Assembly (NCBI GenBank): GCA_048262255.1
Contig: JBLXFH010000001.1
Coordinates: forward strand, 1,798,001-1,862,000
Direction: 5' to 3'
From: JABMNT01 sp048262255
GTDB lineage: Bacteria; Pseudomonadota; Alphaproteobacteria; Rhodospirillales; Casp-alpha2
Length of the DNA: 64,000 nucleotides
Each line of letters starts with the position of its first letter. Positions within the stretch are counted from its first letter, which is position 1. Below are positions 35,352 through 44,684 of the stretch, in pieces. The position numbers were made by a program, and so were the translations under genes. Under the pieces are notes generated by a model. It saw nothing but the letters and a program-made list of their open reading frames with translations. It had not been told where the DNA came from and did not search any database.

Positions 35352-36218
35352 ATGATGATCCAAAAAAGACCGTTCGGGCGTAGTGGGCACATGAGTTCCG
35401 AAGTTATTTTCGGGGCGGCGGCGCTTAAAGCCGTGGACCAGGGAACAGCGGACCGGGTGCTGGATCTGTTGTTTGAGTACGGCGTTAACCATATTGACAC
35501 GGCACCGCGTTATGGCGATGCGGAATTGCGCATTGGGCCGTGGATGGACAAACACCGCAAAGATTTTTTTCTAGCGACGAAAACCGACGCGCGCGATTAC
35601 GAAGGGGCGAAAGCCCAAATTCACCGCTCGCTGGACCGGTTGCGCACGGATCATATCGATCTGATCCAGATGCATGCGCTGGTCTATCCAGATGAATGTA
35701 CGCAGGTCTTTGCCGAAGGCGGGGCGTTGGAGGCCTTGACCGAAGCGCGCGAGCAGGGGCTGGTGAAATATCTGGGGATTACCGGCCACGGCTGGACCGT
35801 CGCCGCCATGCATGAGCAAAGTCTCGGCAAGTTCGATTTTGATTCGGTTCTCATGCCGTGGAACTGGTTTGCCGCCAACCATGAGCTCTACCGCCCGGAC
35901 TATGAGCGAACACTGGCGCTCTGCAAGGAGCGCAATGTTGCGGTCCAGACCATCAAGGGGATTGCGCGGGGGCCTTGGGCGGCCGGCGTCGAACCCAATC
36001 GGACGACCTGGTATCAACCCATGGAAGACGAAGAGGCGATCCGCCAGTCGGTGCAATGGGTGCTCGGGCACCCGGATATCTTTTTGAATTCAGCGGGCGA
36101 TGTGGATCTGTTGCCGGCGATTTTCAGGGCGGCCAGTGAAAGAGACACTGCGCCCAGCGACGCCGTTATGGCGCAACTGGACGCAAAAGTCGGTATGGCC
36201 TCAATTTTCGGGATTTAA
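35352..36218 (+). CDS. Aldo/keto reductase
   Basis: 288-residue (alpha/beta)8 NADPH-dependent reductase. Catalytic tetrad is visible: Asp50 and Tyr55 in IDTAPRYGDAEL, the lysine in LATKTDA, and the histidine in LIQMHAL. C-terminal part is shorter than standard AKRs and is of the type that lacks some cofactor-binding loop residues. Substrate unknown. Monocistronic or with nothing obvious; convergent with the SDR gene. Confidence 0.88.
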   Translation: MMIQKRPFGRSGHMSSEVIFGAAALKAVDQGTADRVLDLLFEYGVNHIDTAPRYGDAELRIGPWMDKHRKDFFLATKTDARDYEGAKAQIHRSLDRLRTDHIDLIQMHALVYPDECTQVFAEGGALEALTEAREQGLVKYLGITGHGWTVAAMHEQSLGKFDFDSVLMPWNWFAANHELYRPDYERTLALCKERNVAVQTIKGIARGPWAAGVEPNRTTWYQPMEDEEAIRQSVQWVLGHPDIFLNSAGDVDLLPAIFRAASERDTAPSDAVMAQLDAKVGMASIFGI

Positions 36219-36231
36219 CCCGGAAAGGCGT

Positions 36232-36936
36232 TTAGGACAGCAACCAGCCACCATCCACATCAACGGTGGTGCCTGTGACGAAGTCGTTCTGAACCAGGAA
36301 GACAATGCCTTCGGCCACTTCTTCCGGCGTTCCTGCGCGTTTGATCAGATTGGGTGCGGTAACCTTTTCATAAAAGGCTTTGCGCTCGTCACCCTGCATG
36401 GAAACCATCGGCGTGTCGATGGTGCCGGGCGAGACAACGTTGATGCGGCGCGGTGCGATTTCAGGAGCCACACCGCGAACCAGCGCCTCGACAGCGCCTC
36501 CTACCGAAGCCAGTGAGATTTGCCCTGGTTTGGTTTTCCGTGCCGGTGCGCCACTGACCAGAACGATGGAGCCCTTGGCGCTCAGGTGTTCGGTTCCGAA
36601 ACGGACCACATTGGCGTAACCCCAAAGCTTGTCGAAAGAGGCTTTATATCCATCCATATCCATTTCAAGGAAAGGGCCAATGGCGCGCGATCCGCCAGTT
36701 GCGGCACTGATCAGGATGTCATAGGGGGCGCATTCCTGAAACAGTTTGGTCATGGCGTCGCGGTCAAGGACGTCGCATTTTTTCAAAGTGATCCCCGCCG
36801 GAACGTCGCCGGCTTTTTCCGGGTTGCGGCTGATGGCGATGACTTCGGCACCCAACGCGGCCAGCTGTTTTGCGGCGGCAAGGCCTATGCCTGAAGTTCC
36901 GCCAAAAATAATTGCTTTTTTACCTGAAACGTCCAT
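36232..36936 (-). CDS. Atypical SDR lacking the YxxxK catalytic motif
   Basis: 234-residue SDR with intact cofactor loop GGTSGIG (~12-18) and the late SPGTIDTPM motif, but where the catalytic Tyr-x-x-x-Lys should lie the chain reads GQISLASVGGAVEAL: neither Tyr nor Lys is present. Such proteins form a known SDR subgroup. It may bind NAD(P) without ordinary dehydrogenase chemistry, or use other residues. It is 14 bases from the convergent AKR gene. Confidence 0.83.
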   Translation of the reverse strand: MDVSGKKAIIFGGTSGIGLAAAKQLAALGAEVIAISRNPEKAGDVPAGITLKKCDVLDRDAMTKLFQECAPYDILISAATGGSRAIGPFLEMDMDGYKASFDKLWGYANVVRFGTEHLSAKGSIVLVSGAPARKTKPGQISLASVGGAVEALVRGVAPEIAPRRINVVSPGTIDTPMVSMQGDERKAFYEKVTAPNLIKRAGTPEEVAEGIVFLVQNDFVTGTTVDVDGGWLLS

Positions 36937-37069
36937 GTCTCTAAAACCTCCGAGAATTTATTGTTGCGAAGCGCCGTATCTGGTCATGACCGGCACCGGG
37001 CTCCCTGATGTAATAGGGGCACAGGGCACAGCTGACAAGTCCGGTTTGTTGCCGCTTATGGAGTGGATT

Positions 37070-39607
37070 TCAATCAGCTATGGTGTGCCACCAGTTTATG
37101 GTTTCCGATGCGGTCTGTTCCAGTTTTGGAAAGAGCTTTGCGATCACGTCAAAATCTTCGGCATTTTGCTCTATGAGGGAGGCCAGAGCAGTAATCCGGA
37201 TGGCATAAAGCGAGCCGCTGGCGCCCCGTATGGAATGGGCGACGTCCCGTATTCCGTCTGCGCTGGATGACTGAAGATGCTGGTGAATTTCGGCCAACCG
37301 AACCTTCATGGAGGCTTCAGCCTGATCGAGTATCGTTGATACGACGCTTAGCGGCATTTCATCACGAAACCAGGACAGCTTTCCATCATCGCCAACCGGC
37401 AGCGACGCCAGTTGGGAATCCGTTTCCGGACCAAAGACCAGGTTTGCTTCCAGTGACGTAAGCTCTGATTCGGGTCGGTCGGAAGGGGATGTTATCTGGG
37501 GTGTATCCTCTGGCGTGTTTCCGGTTCCGTAGCGGCGCAAGATATCGGCCAACTGTTGCTCGGTGAACGGTTTTGTCAAAACATCGTCCATGCCTGCATT
37601 TCTGAACTGATTGTGGCGGTCGGAAAAGGCCTCAGCGGTCAGGCCGATGATCGGCAATTTTGAGTTGCCCTGTTCCGTGCGGATTGTTTCTGTGGCTTCA
37701 ATGCCGTCCATTTCCGGCATATGGATGTCCATCAAAATTAAATCTGCCCAATTCTCAAAGGCAATTGAAACCGCTTCCAGGCCATTTTCGGCATGCCGGA
37801 CCTGATGACCGAATTTCTCCAGAAACGCCTTGGCGATCATCGCATTAACGGCATTGTCTTCAGCAACCAGTACCTTGAGGGGGGCTATGGGTTGGGTTTC
37901 TTTCTGCCGGTGCGACTGTATCAACTTGCCGGTTTCTTCATGTGACGCCTTGAAAAACGGCAGCGTGACGATGAAAGACGTGCCCGTGTTGAGCTCGCTT
38001 TCGACGTTAATTGACCCCCCCATCATTTCCGTTAGCTGCCGGACAATCGATAAACCCAATCCGGTTCCGCCAAACTTCCGGGTAATTGTATTATCTTCCT
38101 GCGTAAAGGCATCAAAAATGGAATCAATCCGGTCGGGGGCAATTCCGGTACCGGTATCCGTAACAGAAAAAACAAAAGCACCATCTTTTTGGGCGGCTGT
38201 CGGGTGATCCGTATTGGTAGCGGCTCTTATGGATAAGGTGACATTTCCGCTTTCCGTAAACTTGATGGCGTTACTTAAAAGATTCCAGAGTATTTGTCTG
38301 AGCCGAACCGGGTCTCCTTTTAGAATAAGATCGGATGTGACCGAATGAGTAATGCGTAACTTAAGACCCTTTTCATCAGCAAGGCTTTGGAACGGCGTGG
38401 TAATGGTTGCGACAAGATCGCACAGGCTGAAGGCCGTTTCCTCCAGCTCAAGTCCGCCCGCCTCAATTTTACTCATGTCCAGAACATCATTGATAATTGC
38501 CAGCAAGGTTTGCCCAGAGGATAAAATCGTTTCGACTTTTTTACGTTGATCCGGGTTAAGATCCGTATCCATTAAAAGCTGGGCCAGGCCGAGGACGCCA
38601 TTCAGCGGGGTTCGGATTTCATGGCTCATGGTTGACAGAAAATTGGATTTGGCGACATTGGCGACCTGCGCCTTTTCTTTGGCGAGTTCCAGTTCGAGGC
38701 GCGCTTTTTTCTGCTCTGTGATATCCCGGGCAACGGACTGGAATTCGCAAACCCGGCCCGCTTCATCGAAATAGGCCGTGTCATGCCACTCAATATCGCG
38801 CAACTCTCCGTCATGGCGCTGCAGTTTGTTCTCGATTTCCTGAATAGGGTTTTCCGGTGTGAAGGAAGCCAGATAAGTCTTCAGTCGATCGATATCGTCT
38901 TCCGGCACGTCTTCATAGATGCTGCCGTTCAGAATATCGTTTTCGTCGCGTCCGGAGAACCGGCAATAAGCGCCATTTACGAAAGTGAATCGGCCATCTG
39001 GCATGAAGCGCGTGATCAGTTCGGATTGTCCGTCGACAACCGCATAATAGCGGGCCTCGCTGGCTTTCAGGGCGGCTTCCGTCAGGTTGCGCTCGGTCAC
39101 ATCACGACCGACGGACTGAAACAGGACGATCTTATCCGTCGCATCGAACAGGGCGAAATTGGACCACTCAAAATCCCGCAGTTCTCCGTCATGGCGGCGC
39201 AGGCGGTTTTCGTTTTTCTGCGCTGGCTTGTCCGGCGTAAAGGAGGCGAAATAGCCCCGCATTCTCTGGGCTTCCTCTTCGGGAACCTCCGCATAGAGAG
39301 ACGTGCCGATCAGGTTCTCCTTCGTATCATCAACGAATTCGCAATAAGCGCGATTGACGTAGGTGAGATTGGCATCCGCCGTAAACCGGGTTACCAGTTC
39401 GGTCTGCATATCCGCAACCGTTGCATTCTGCGCCTCGCTGACGCGATAGGAGGCGATCAGGGTGTCGCGTTCATGGGCCTCAGTTTGCAGGTCATGCAAG
39501 GCGGCAAGTGATTTGCGATGCCTGCGGTAAAAGATCAAAACTGCCGCCAACAACACGCCGGATACGGCAAGCAAAGCCCAAGCAGCAATGGTTTCCCAGC
39601 TATACAT
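37070..39607 (-). CDS. Hybrid sensor histidine kinase with two PAS, REC and Hpt domains
   Basis: 845 residues. One N-terminal helix (~8-27), a coiled linker, PAS 1 (~70-175), PAS 2 (~196-301), HisKA with phosphoacceptor His329 (MSHEIRTPLNG), HATPase with N-box LLSNAIKFT and G-boxes (DTGTGIA, GGTGLGLSI), receiver with Asp627 (LMDIHMP), and a C-terminal Hpt with His791 (AHSIRGASGS). This is a full His-Asp-His relay; the final response regulator is not adjacent. The two PAS domains are an ungapped internal duplication. Monocistronic; likely membrane-anchored with a cytosolic sensor. Confidence 0.95.
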   Translation of the reverse strand: MYSWETIAAWALLAVSGVLLAAVLIFYRRHRKSLAALHDLQTEAHERDTLIASYRVSEAQNATVADMQTELVTRFTADANLTYVNRAYCEFVDDTKENLIGTSLYAEVPEEEAQRMRGYFASFTPDKPAQKNENRLRRHDGELRDFEWSNFALFDATDKIVLFQSVGRDVTERNLTEAALKASEARYYAVVDGQSELITRFMPDGRFTFVNGAYCRFSGRDENDILNGSIYEDVPEDDIDRLKTYLASFTPENPIQEIENKLQRHDGELRDIEWHDTAYFDEAGRVCEFQSVARDITEQKKARLELELAKEKAQVANVAKSNFLSTMSHEIRTPLNGVLGLAQLLMDTDLNPDQRKKVETILSSGQTLLAIINDVLDMSKIEAGGLELEETAFSLCDLVATITTPFQSLADEKGLKLRITHSVTSDLILKGDPVRLRQILWNLLSNAIKFTESGNVTLSIRAATNTDHPTAAQKDGAFVFSVTDTGTGIAPDRIDSIFDAFTQEDNTITRKFGGTGLGLSIVRQLTEMMGGSINVESELNTGTSFIVTLPFFKASHEETGKLIQSHRQKETQPIAPLKVLVAEDNAVNAMIAKAFLEKFGHQVRHAENGLEAVSIAFENWADLILMDIHMPEMDGIEATETIRTEQGNSKLPIIGLTAEAFSDRHNQFRNAGMDDVLTKPFTEQQLADILRRYGTGNTPEDTPQITSPSDRPESELTSLEANLVFGPETDSQLASLPVGDDGKLSWFRDEMPLSVVSTILDQAEASMKVRLAEIHQHLQSSSADGIRDVAHSIRGASGSLYAIRITALASLIEQNAEDFDVIAKLFPKLEQTASETINWWHTIAD

Positions 39608-39896
39608 TCGGAAAACGTCTCCTAAACTGATTCGAGCGTTGACTGTGCATGATGTTTCTTAAGATTTCCGTAAATGAAGGCATTTCGATCCTTTGTGACG
39701 AAATCGTTACAAACTGGCATAATCGAAAAGGCTCAGCAGTATGAGTAGCGAGCGGCTTGCAGGAATAGGTTAATGCAAGAGTACGCCAATACGCAAAACC
39801 TGTCTGATTCTTTTGATCCACCCAGATATTGAAAATTATCGCTATCCTTTGCAACTGACTATGGTTCTCACCTGTGCAATGGGGTAGACAGAGATC
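39608..39896. promoter_or_regulatory. Divergent promoter region, histidine kinase / flavin reductase
   Basis: 289-base non-coding gap between two divergent genes. It must carry both promoters. I see no RNA gene, no clear binding palindrome and no convincing small open frame in it. Confidence 0.4.
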
Positions 39897-40391
39897 ATGT
39901 CTGATCAAGTTCATTTTCGCGACGCTTTGGGCCGGTTTGCATCGGGTATCACCGTGGTTACGGTCTCCGATGGTAATAATGATGTGGGTGGACTGACGGC
40001 CAATGCCTTCTCTTCGCTGTCTCTGGACCCGCCATTAGTCCTTGTTTGTATCGATCAGCTGTCAAAGGCTCGTGAATATATTGAGGCCGAACGCCACTTT
40101 ACCATCCACGTGCTGGCCGAGCACCAGGAGGAGGTCGCCCTGGCATTTGCCCAGCGCGGCCCCGATAAAGCCAAGGGCATCGGCTGGACGACCAGCGAAC
40201 GCGGAATCCCGGTTCTCGATGATTATCTGGTGGCGCTTGAATGCCAGCTGGAAAACCAGCTGGAAGGCGGCGACCACATGATTATTGTCGGCCGGGTGCT
40301 GGATATAAAGGTTTCAGATATAGAACACGCGCCGCTCACTTATTACCGCGGTCAGATCAACGCCCTGACGCCGGTTGGCAGCGAACCTTAA
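39897..40391 (+). CDS. Flavin reductase family protein (HpaC-like)
   Basis: 164-residue FMN-binding split-barrel protein that supplies reduced flavin to a monooxygenase. RDALGRFASGITVVTV, GLTANAFSSLSLDPPLVLVCI and the central His-containing HFTIHVLAEHQEE are family hallmarks. No oxygenase partner is next to it. Its stop codon and that of the convergent pirin gene share the palindrome TTAA at 40388-40391. Confidence 0.9.
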   Translation: MSDQVHFRDALGRFASGITVVTVSDGNNDVGGLTANAFSSLSLDPPLVLVCIDQLSKAREYIEAERHFTIHVLAEHQEEVALAFAQRGPDKAKGIGWTTSERGIPVLDDYLVALECQLENQLEGGDHMIIVGRVLDIKVSDIEHAPLTYYRGQINALTPVGSEP

Positions 40392-41221
40392 AGAAAATTC
40401 CCCGTCTGAAAATCATGGATCGCCTTGCGGATTTCGCCTTCGGTGTTCATGACAAACGGGCCGTAGCGGGCGATGGGCTCGCCGATGGGGCGTCCGGCGA
40501 CGACGATGGCGCGGCCACCGGTTTCTGAGGTGAGGGTGACCTCATCGCCATCGCTCAACAGGGCGAGCTGGTTAAGCCCGACATGGGTGCCGCCCACTTC
40601 AACCGCTCCGTCAAACGCATAGACCATCGCCGTGTGGCCCGGTTTGATGGGCTGGGTATGGCTGCCACCAGCATTCAGGGCGACGTCGATATAAAGCGGA
40701 TCGACGGAAATATTGGTGACCGGGCCGGTCACGCCGTTTGCGGATCCGGTCAGAACGCGAATGACAGCGCCGGTCTCTGTTGTTGTTTCCGGAACATCTT
40801 CCGGGTCGATATCCTGATAGCGGGGTGGGCACATCTTGTCCTTGGCGGGCAGATTCACCCACAATTGAAAGCCCTGCATCTTGCCTTCTTTTTGTTCCGG
40901 CATTTCCGAATGCACAATGCCACGTCCGGCGGTCATCCACTGCACGGAGCCGGGTCCCAAGAGGCCTTCGCCGCCGGTGGAGTCCTTATGGCGCATTTGG
41001 CCGTGGATCATGTAAGTGACGGTCTCAAATCCGCGGTGCGGATGATCGGGAAATCCCGCGATATAATCATCAGGGTTGTCGGTTCCAAAGGAATCGAGCA
41101 ACAGAAACGGGTCGAGCTCTGGCAGTTCCGGCTTGCCGATGGAGCGCCAGATAAAGACGCCCGCCCCTTCCTGGGTGCGTTGGGCGTTGATGATGTTTTT
41201 CACGGTTCTGGGCGTTGCCAT
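40388..41221 (-). CDS. Pirin family protein
   Basis: Bicupin protein of about 277 residues. The first cupin has HPHRGFETVTYMIHGQMRHKD with the metal-binding His/His/Glu set; some bacterial pirins are quercetinases, others act as redox sensors. Start placed at ATG 41221 (MATPRTVKNI) because GGAG is 8 bases upstream; an in-frame start at 41239 is less likely. Shares its stop palindrome with the flavin reductase gene, which may or may not be functional partnership. Confidence 0.9.
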   Translation of the reverse strand: MATPRTVKNIINAQRTQEGAGVFIWRSIGKPELPELDPFLLLDSFGTDNPDDYIAGFPDHPHRGFETVTYMIHGQMRHKDSTGGEGLLGPGSVQWMTAGRGIVHSEMPEQKEGKMQGFQLWVNLPAKDKMCPPRYQDIDPEDVPETTTETGAVIRVLTGSANGVTGPVTNISVDPLYIDVALNAGGSHTQPIKPGHTAMVYAFDGAVEVGGTHVGLNQLALLSDGDEVTLTSETGGRAIVVAGRPIGEPIARYGPFVMNTEGEIRKAIHDFQTGNFL

Positions 41222-41403
41222 GAGGAAGACTCCAATCACTGCTGTGTTGAGTCCCTATATGGGGGTTTCTTTGGCGTAGGTAAATGGCTGCTTTACGAAT
41301 TTATTGTTTCCATTTTGGTGCTAATCAGGAATTACGCATCCACACTGTCAACCAACTCTCCCGTAATATGGCAAGAGGTATGGTCAACAGCTGGATACAA
41401 AAC

Positions 41404-44292
41404 CTATTCGGCGGCTTCGCGGTAGTCGTCTATGGACGGGCAGGTGCAAACCAGATGGCGATCGCCATAAACGTTGTCGACCCGGCCGACCGGTGCCCAG
41501 TACTTGGCCTTACGCAGGCTTTCGACCGGATAGGCCGCCGTCTCGCGGTTATAGGGGTGCGTCCATTCGTCGGCGGCAATCACACTCGCTGTGTGTGGCG
41601 CGTTATGGAGCGGGTTGTCGTCGGCAGGCCATTCACCGGCTTTGACGCGCTCCGCTTCCTCGGCAATTGAAATCATCGCATCGCAGAACCGGTCCAGTTC
41701 TTCCTTGGTCTCGGACTCCGTTGGTTCGACCATCAGCGTGCCCGATACCGGCCATGACATGGTTGGCGCATGAAAGCCATAATCGACCAAGCGCTTGGCG
41801 ATGTCGTCAACAGTAATCCCTGCTTCATCCTTCATGGGCCGGGTGTCGAGAATGCACTCATGGGCGACCAGACCGTTGCGCCCCGTGTACAGAACCTCAT
41901 AATGACCGGCCAAGCGTTTCGCCAGATAGTTGGCGTTGAGAATGGCGACCTGTGTCGCCTGTTTGAGGCCATCACCACCCATCATGCGGATGTAGCTCCA
42001 CGAGATTGGCAGGATGCTGGCCGAGCCCCAGGGAGCGGCTGAAATAGCGCCAATGCCGTCAACCGGGCCTGCGGCCGGAACCACGGGGTGATTGGGCAGG
42101 AACGGCGCCAGATGTGCGCCAACACCAATCGGCCCGACGCCGGGGCCGCCGCCGCCGTGCGGAATACAGAAGGTTTTATGGAGATTCAGGTGCGACACGT
42201 CGCAGCCGAATTTGCCCGGCTTGCAGATGCCGACCATGGCCTGCAGGTTGGCACCATCCATATAAACCTGGCCGCCGTTGGCATGAATGATATCGCAGAT
42301 TTTACGGATGGTCAGTTCGAACACGCCATGGGTCGAGGGATAGGTGACCATCAGGGCGGCCAGATTTTCCGAATGCTGTTCGGCTTTTGCCGTCAGGTCA
42401 TCCATATCTACATTGCCGTCATCATCACAATTGACAACAACAACTTTCATACCCGCCATCGAGGCGCTGGCCGGGTTGGTGCCATGGGCGGACGACGGGA
42501 TCAGGCAGACATCGCGGTGATGATCACCGCGGGAATGATGATATTTACGGATACACAGCAGCCCGGCAAACTCGCCCTGGCTACCGGCATTGGGTTGTAG
42601 CGAGACCGCATCATAGCCGGTAATTTCGACAAGCATGTCTTCCAGCTGTTTGATCAGTTCCAGCGTGCCTTCTGCCTGATCAAGCGGCGCGAACGGGTGC
42701 AGGCCGCCAAATTCCTTCCAGGTGATGGGGATCATTTCCGAAGCGGCGTTGAGCTTCATGGTGCAGGACCCCAGCGGGATCATCGCCCGGTTGAGTGCCA
42801 GATCCCGGTCTTCCAGCATGCGCAGATAACGCATCATGCCGGTTTCGGAATGGTGGCTGTTGAAAACTTCATGGGTCAGAAAATCACTTGTCCGGGCAAG
42901 TTCGCTCGGGATGGCATCGCTGATTTCGGCATCCATCGTGTTGATATCGAGATCAATGTCAGTCTGCCCTGAAATGACCCGCCAAAGACCATCAATATCG
43001 TCTCGCGTTGTCGTCTCGTCGCAGGAAATACCGATACGGCCTTCTGTCATCAGCCGCAAGTTCATCCCGGCGTTTCGGGCGCGCCCGCGAACGGCATCAA
43101 AGTCGGTGCCGACGTTCAGGGTGATTGTATCGAAAAACTGTTCGGTCTCCACATCAATCCCGAGCTTATTAAGCCCGGCCGCCAAAATCGCAGTTAAGCG
43201 ATGGGTGCGCCCGGCGATGGTTTTGAGCCCCTCCGGCCCATGATAGGTCGCATAGAACCCCGCCATATTGGCAAGCAAGACCTGAGCCGTGCAGATGTTG
43301 GAGGTCGCCTTTTCGCGGCGAATATGCTGCTCGCGGGTTTGCAGGGCGAGACGCATGGCCGGGTTGCCCTGGGCGTCAATACTGACCCCGATCAGGCGTC
43401 CGGGAATAGCGCGTTTAAACTCTTCGCGTGTCGCCATATAGCCGGCATGCGGGCCGCCATATCCCATGGGAACGCCAAACCGCTGGGCCGAGCCAACAGC
43501 AACGTCGGCAGCCCATTCACCGGGCGGTGTCAGCAGGACGAGAGCAAGTAGGTCTGCGCAGACGGTGACCAGTGCCGGGCTCTCATGAATTTTTTCGACC
43601 AGTGCCCGATAGTCCGTAATGGTGCCGTCGGTTGCCGGATATTGCAGGATGACACCAAACACGTCTTCGGGGTTGAGGTCGGTTGTGGGGTTGCCGACCT
43701 GCACCGTATACCCCATGGGTTCGGCGCGGGTCTGGATCAGGGCGATGGTTTGCGGATGGCAATCGGCGGCGACAAAGATCGTATCGCTTTTCGCCTTGCT
43801 CATACGCTTCATCAGCGTCATGGCTTCGGCGGCGGCCGTTGCCTCGTCGAGCATAGAGGCGTTGGATAGCGCCATACCCGTGAGGTCGACAATCATCTGC
43901 TGGAAGTTCAATAGGGCTTCCATGCGACCTTGTGAAATTTCCGCCTGATAAGGCGTATAGGCGGTATACCAGCCCGGGTTTTCCAGCACGTTGCGCAGGA
44001 TGACGGAAGGGGTATGGGTGTCGTAATAACCCATGCCGATGAATGATTTGAAAACGCTGTTTTTTGCCGCCAGATCAGCAATCTCGGTCAGCACGTCCGC
44101 TTCCGTTTGTGACGGCGCCATTAGGGCCTCGTCACTGCGGATCGCATCCGGGACACCTTTGTCGATCAAATCGTCCAGAGATTTCATGCCGATGAACTTC
44201 AGCATGTCGGCAATGTCGCTTTTGCTGGGGCCAATGTGGCGGCCGACAAACTCGTCGGAGCGCTCCAGATCATTCAACGTCGGTTTTGTCAT
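41404..44292 (-). CDS. gcvP: Glycine dehydrogenase (decarboxylating), P-protein
   Basis: PLP enzyme that decarboxylates glycine and loads the aminomethyl group on the GcvH lipoyl arm. At 962 residues it is the single-chain alpha2 form, not split into gcvPA/gcvPB. The PLP lysine is Lys706 in HLNLHKTFCIPHGGGGPG; the N-terminal half shows GMGYYDTHTPSVILRNVLENPGW-like family sequence. It overlaps gcvH by 4 bases and is the third gene of gcvT-gcvH-gcvP controlled by the upstream glycine riboswitch. Confidence 0.97.
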   Translation of the reverse strand: MTKPTLNDLERSDEFVGRHIGPSKSDIADMLKFIGMKSLDDLIDKGVPDAIRSDEALMAPSQTEADVLTEIADLAAKNSVFKSFIGMGYYDTHTPSVILRNVLENPGWYTAYTPYQAEISQGRMEALLNFQQMIVDLTGMALSNASMLDEATAAAEAMTLMKRMSKAKSDTIFVAADCHPQTIALIQTRAEPMGYTVQVGNPTTDLNPEDVFGVILQYPATDGTITDYRALVEKIHESPALVTVCADLLALVLLTPPGEWAADVAVGSAQRFGVPMGYGGPHAGYMATREEFKRAIPGRLIGVSIDAQGNPAMRLALQTREQHIRREKATSNICTAQVLLANMAGFYATYHGPEGLKTIAGRTHRLTAILAAGLNKLGIDVETEQFFDTITLNVGTDFDAVRGRARNAGMNLRLMTEGRIGISCDETTTRDDIDGLWRVISGQTDIDLDINTMDAEISDAIPSELARTSDFLTHEVFNSHHSETGMMRYLRMLEDRDLALNRAMIPLGSCTMKLNAASEMIPITWKEFGGLHPFAPLDQAEGTLELIKQLEDMLVEITGYDAVSLQPNAGSQGEFAGLLCIRKYHHSRGDHHRDVCLIPSSAHGTNPASASMAGMKVVVVNCDDDGNVDMDDLTAKAEQHSENLAALMVTYPSTHGVFELTIRKICDIIHANGGQVYMDGANLQAMVGICKPGKFGCDVSHLNLHKTFCIPHGGGGPGVGPIGVGAHLAPFLPNHPVVPAAGPVDGIGAISAAPWGSASILPISWSYIRMMGGDGLKQATQVAILNANYLAKRLAGHYEVLYTGRNGLVAHECILDTRPMKDEAGITVDDIAKRLVDYGFHAPTMSWPVSGTLMVEPTESETKEELDRFCDAMISIAEEAERVKAGEWPADDNPLHNAPHTASVIAADEWTHPYNRETAAYPVESLRKAKYWAPVGRVDNVYGDRHLVCTCPSIDDYREAAE

Positions 44293-44666
44293 CCATCCAG
44301 ACTTTCACAATGGGCTTTATACTCGTTGGCGTCCATCAGGCCATCAATCTCGTCCGGCTCCGACAGTTTAATTTTGTACATCCAGCCTTCGCCTGTCGGG
44401 TCGGTGTTAACGCTGCCGGGCGCAGATTCCAGATCTTCGTTCACTTCAACCACTTCACCGGATACGGGTGTCACGATATCGCTGGCGGCTTTTACGGATT
44501 CAACAACGCCCGCATCATCACCCTGTGTGACCACGCTGCCGATCTCGGGTGTTTCCACATAAACAATATCGCCCAACTGATTTTGCGCGTAATCAGTGAT
44601 ACCAACCGTCGCCACATCACCTTCGACGGTCACCCACTCGTGGTCTTCGCTATACTTCATGGCCAT
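44289..44666 (-). CDS. gcvH: Glycine cleavage system H protein
   Basis: Lipoyl carrier of 125 residues shuttling the aminomethyl intermediate between P, T and L proteins. The lipoylated lysine lies in the VESVKAASD motif (~residue 59). Starts MAMKYSEDHEWV, preceded by AGGAGA. It lies 18 bases after gcvT and overlaps gcvP by 4 bases. Confidence 0.96.
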   Translation of the reverse strand: MAMKYSEDHEWVTVEGDVATVGITDYAQNQLGDIVYVETPEIGSVVTQGDDAGVVESVKAASDIVTPVSGEVVEVNEDLESAPGSVNTDPTGEGWMYKIKLSEPDEIDGLMDANEYKAHCESLDG

Positions 44667-44684
44667 TCTCTTCTCCTGGTTATT

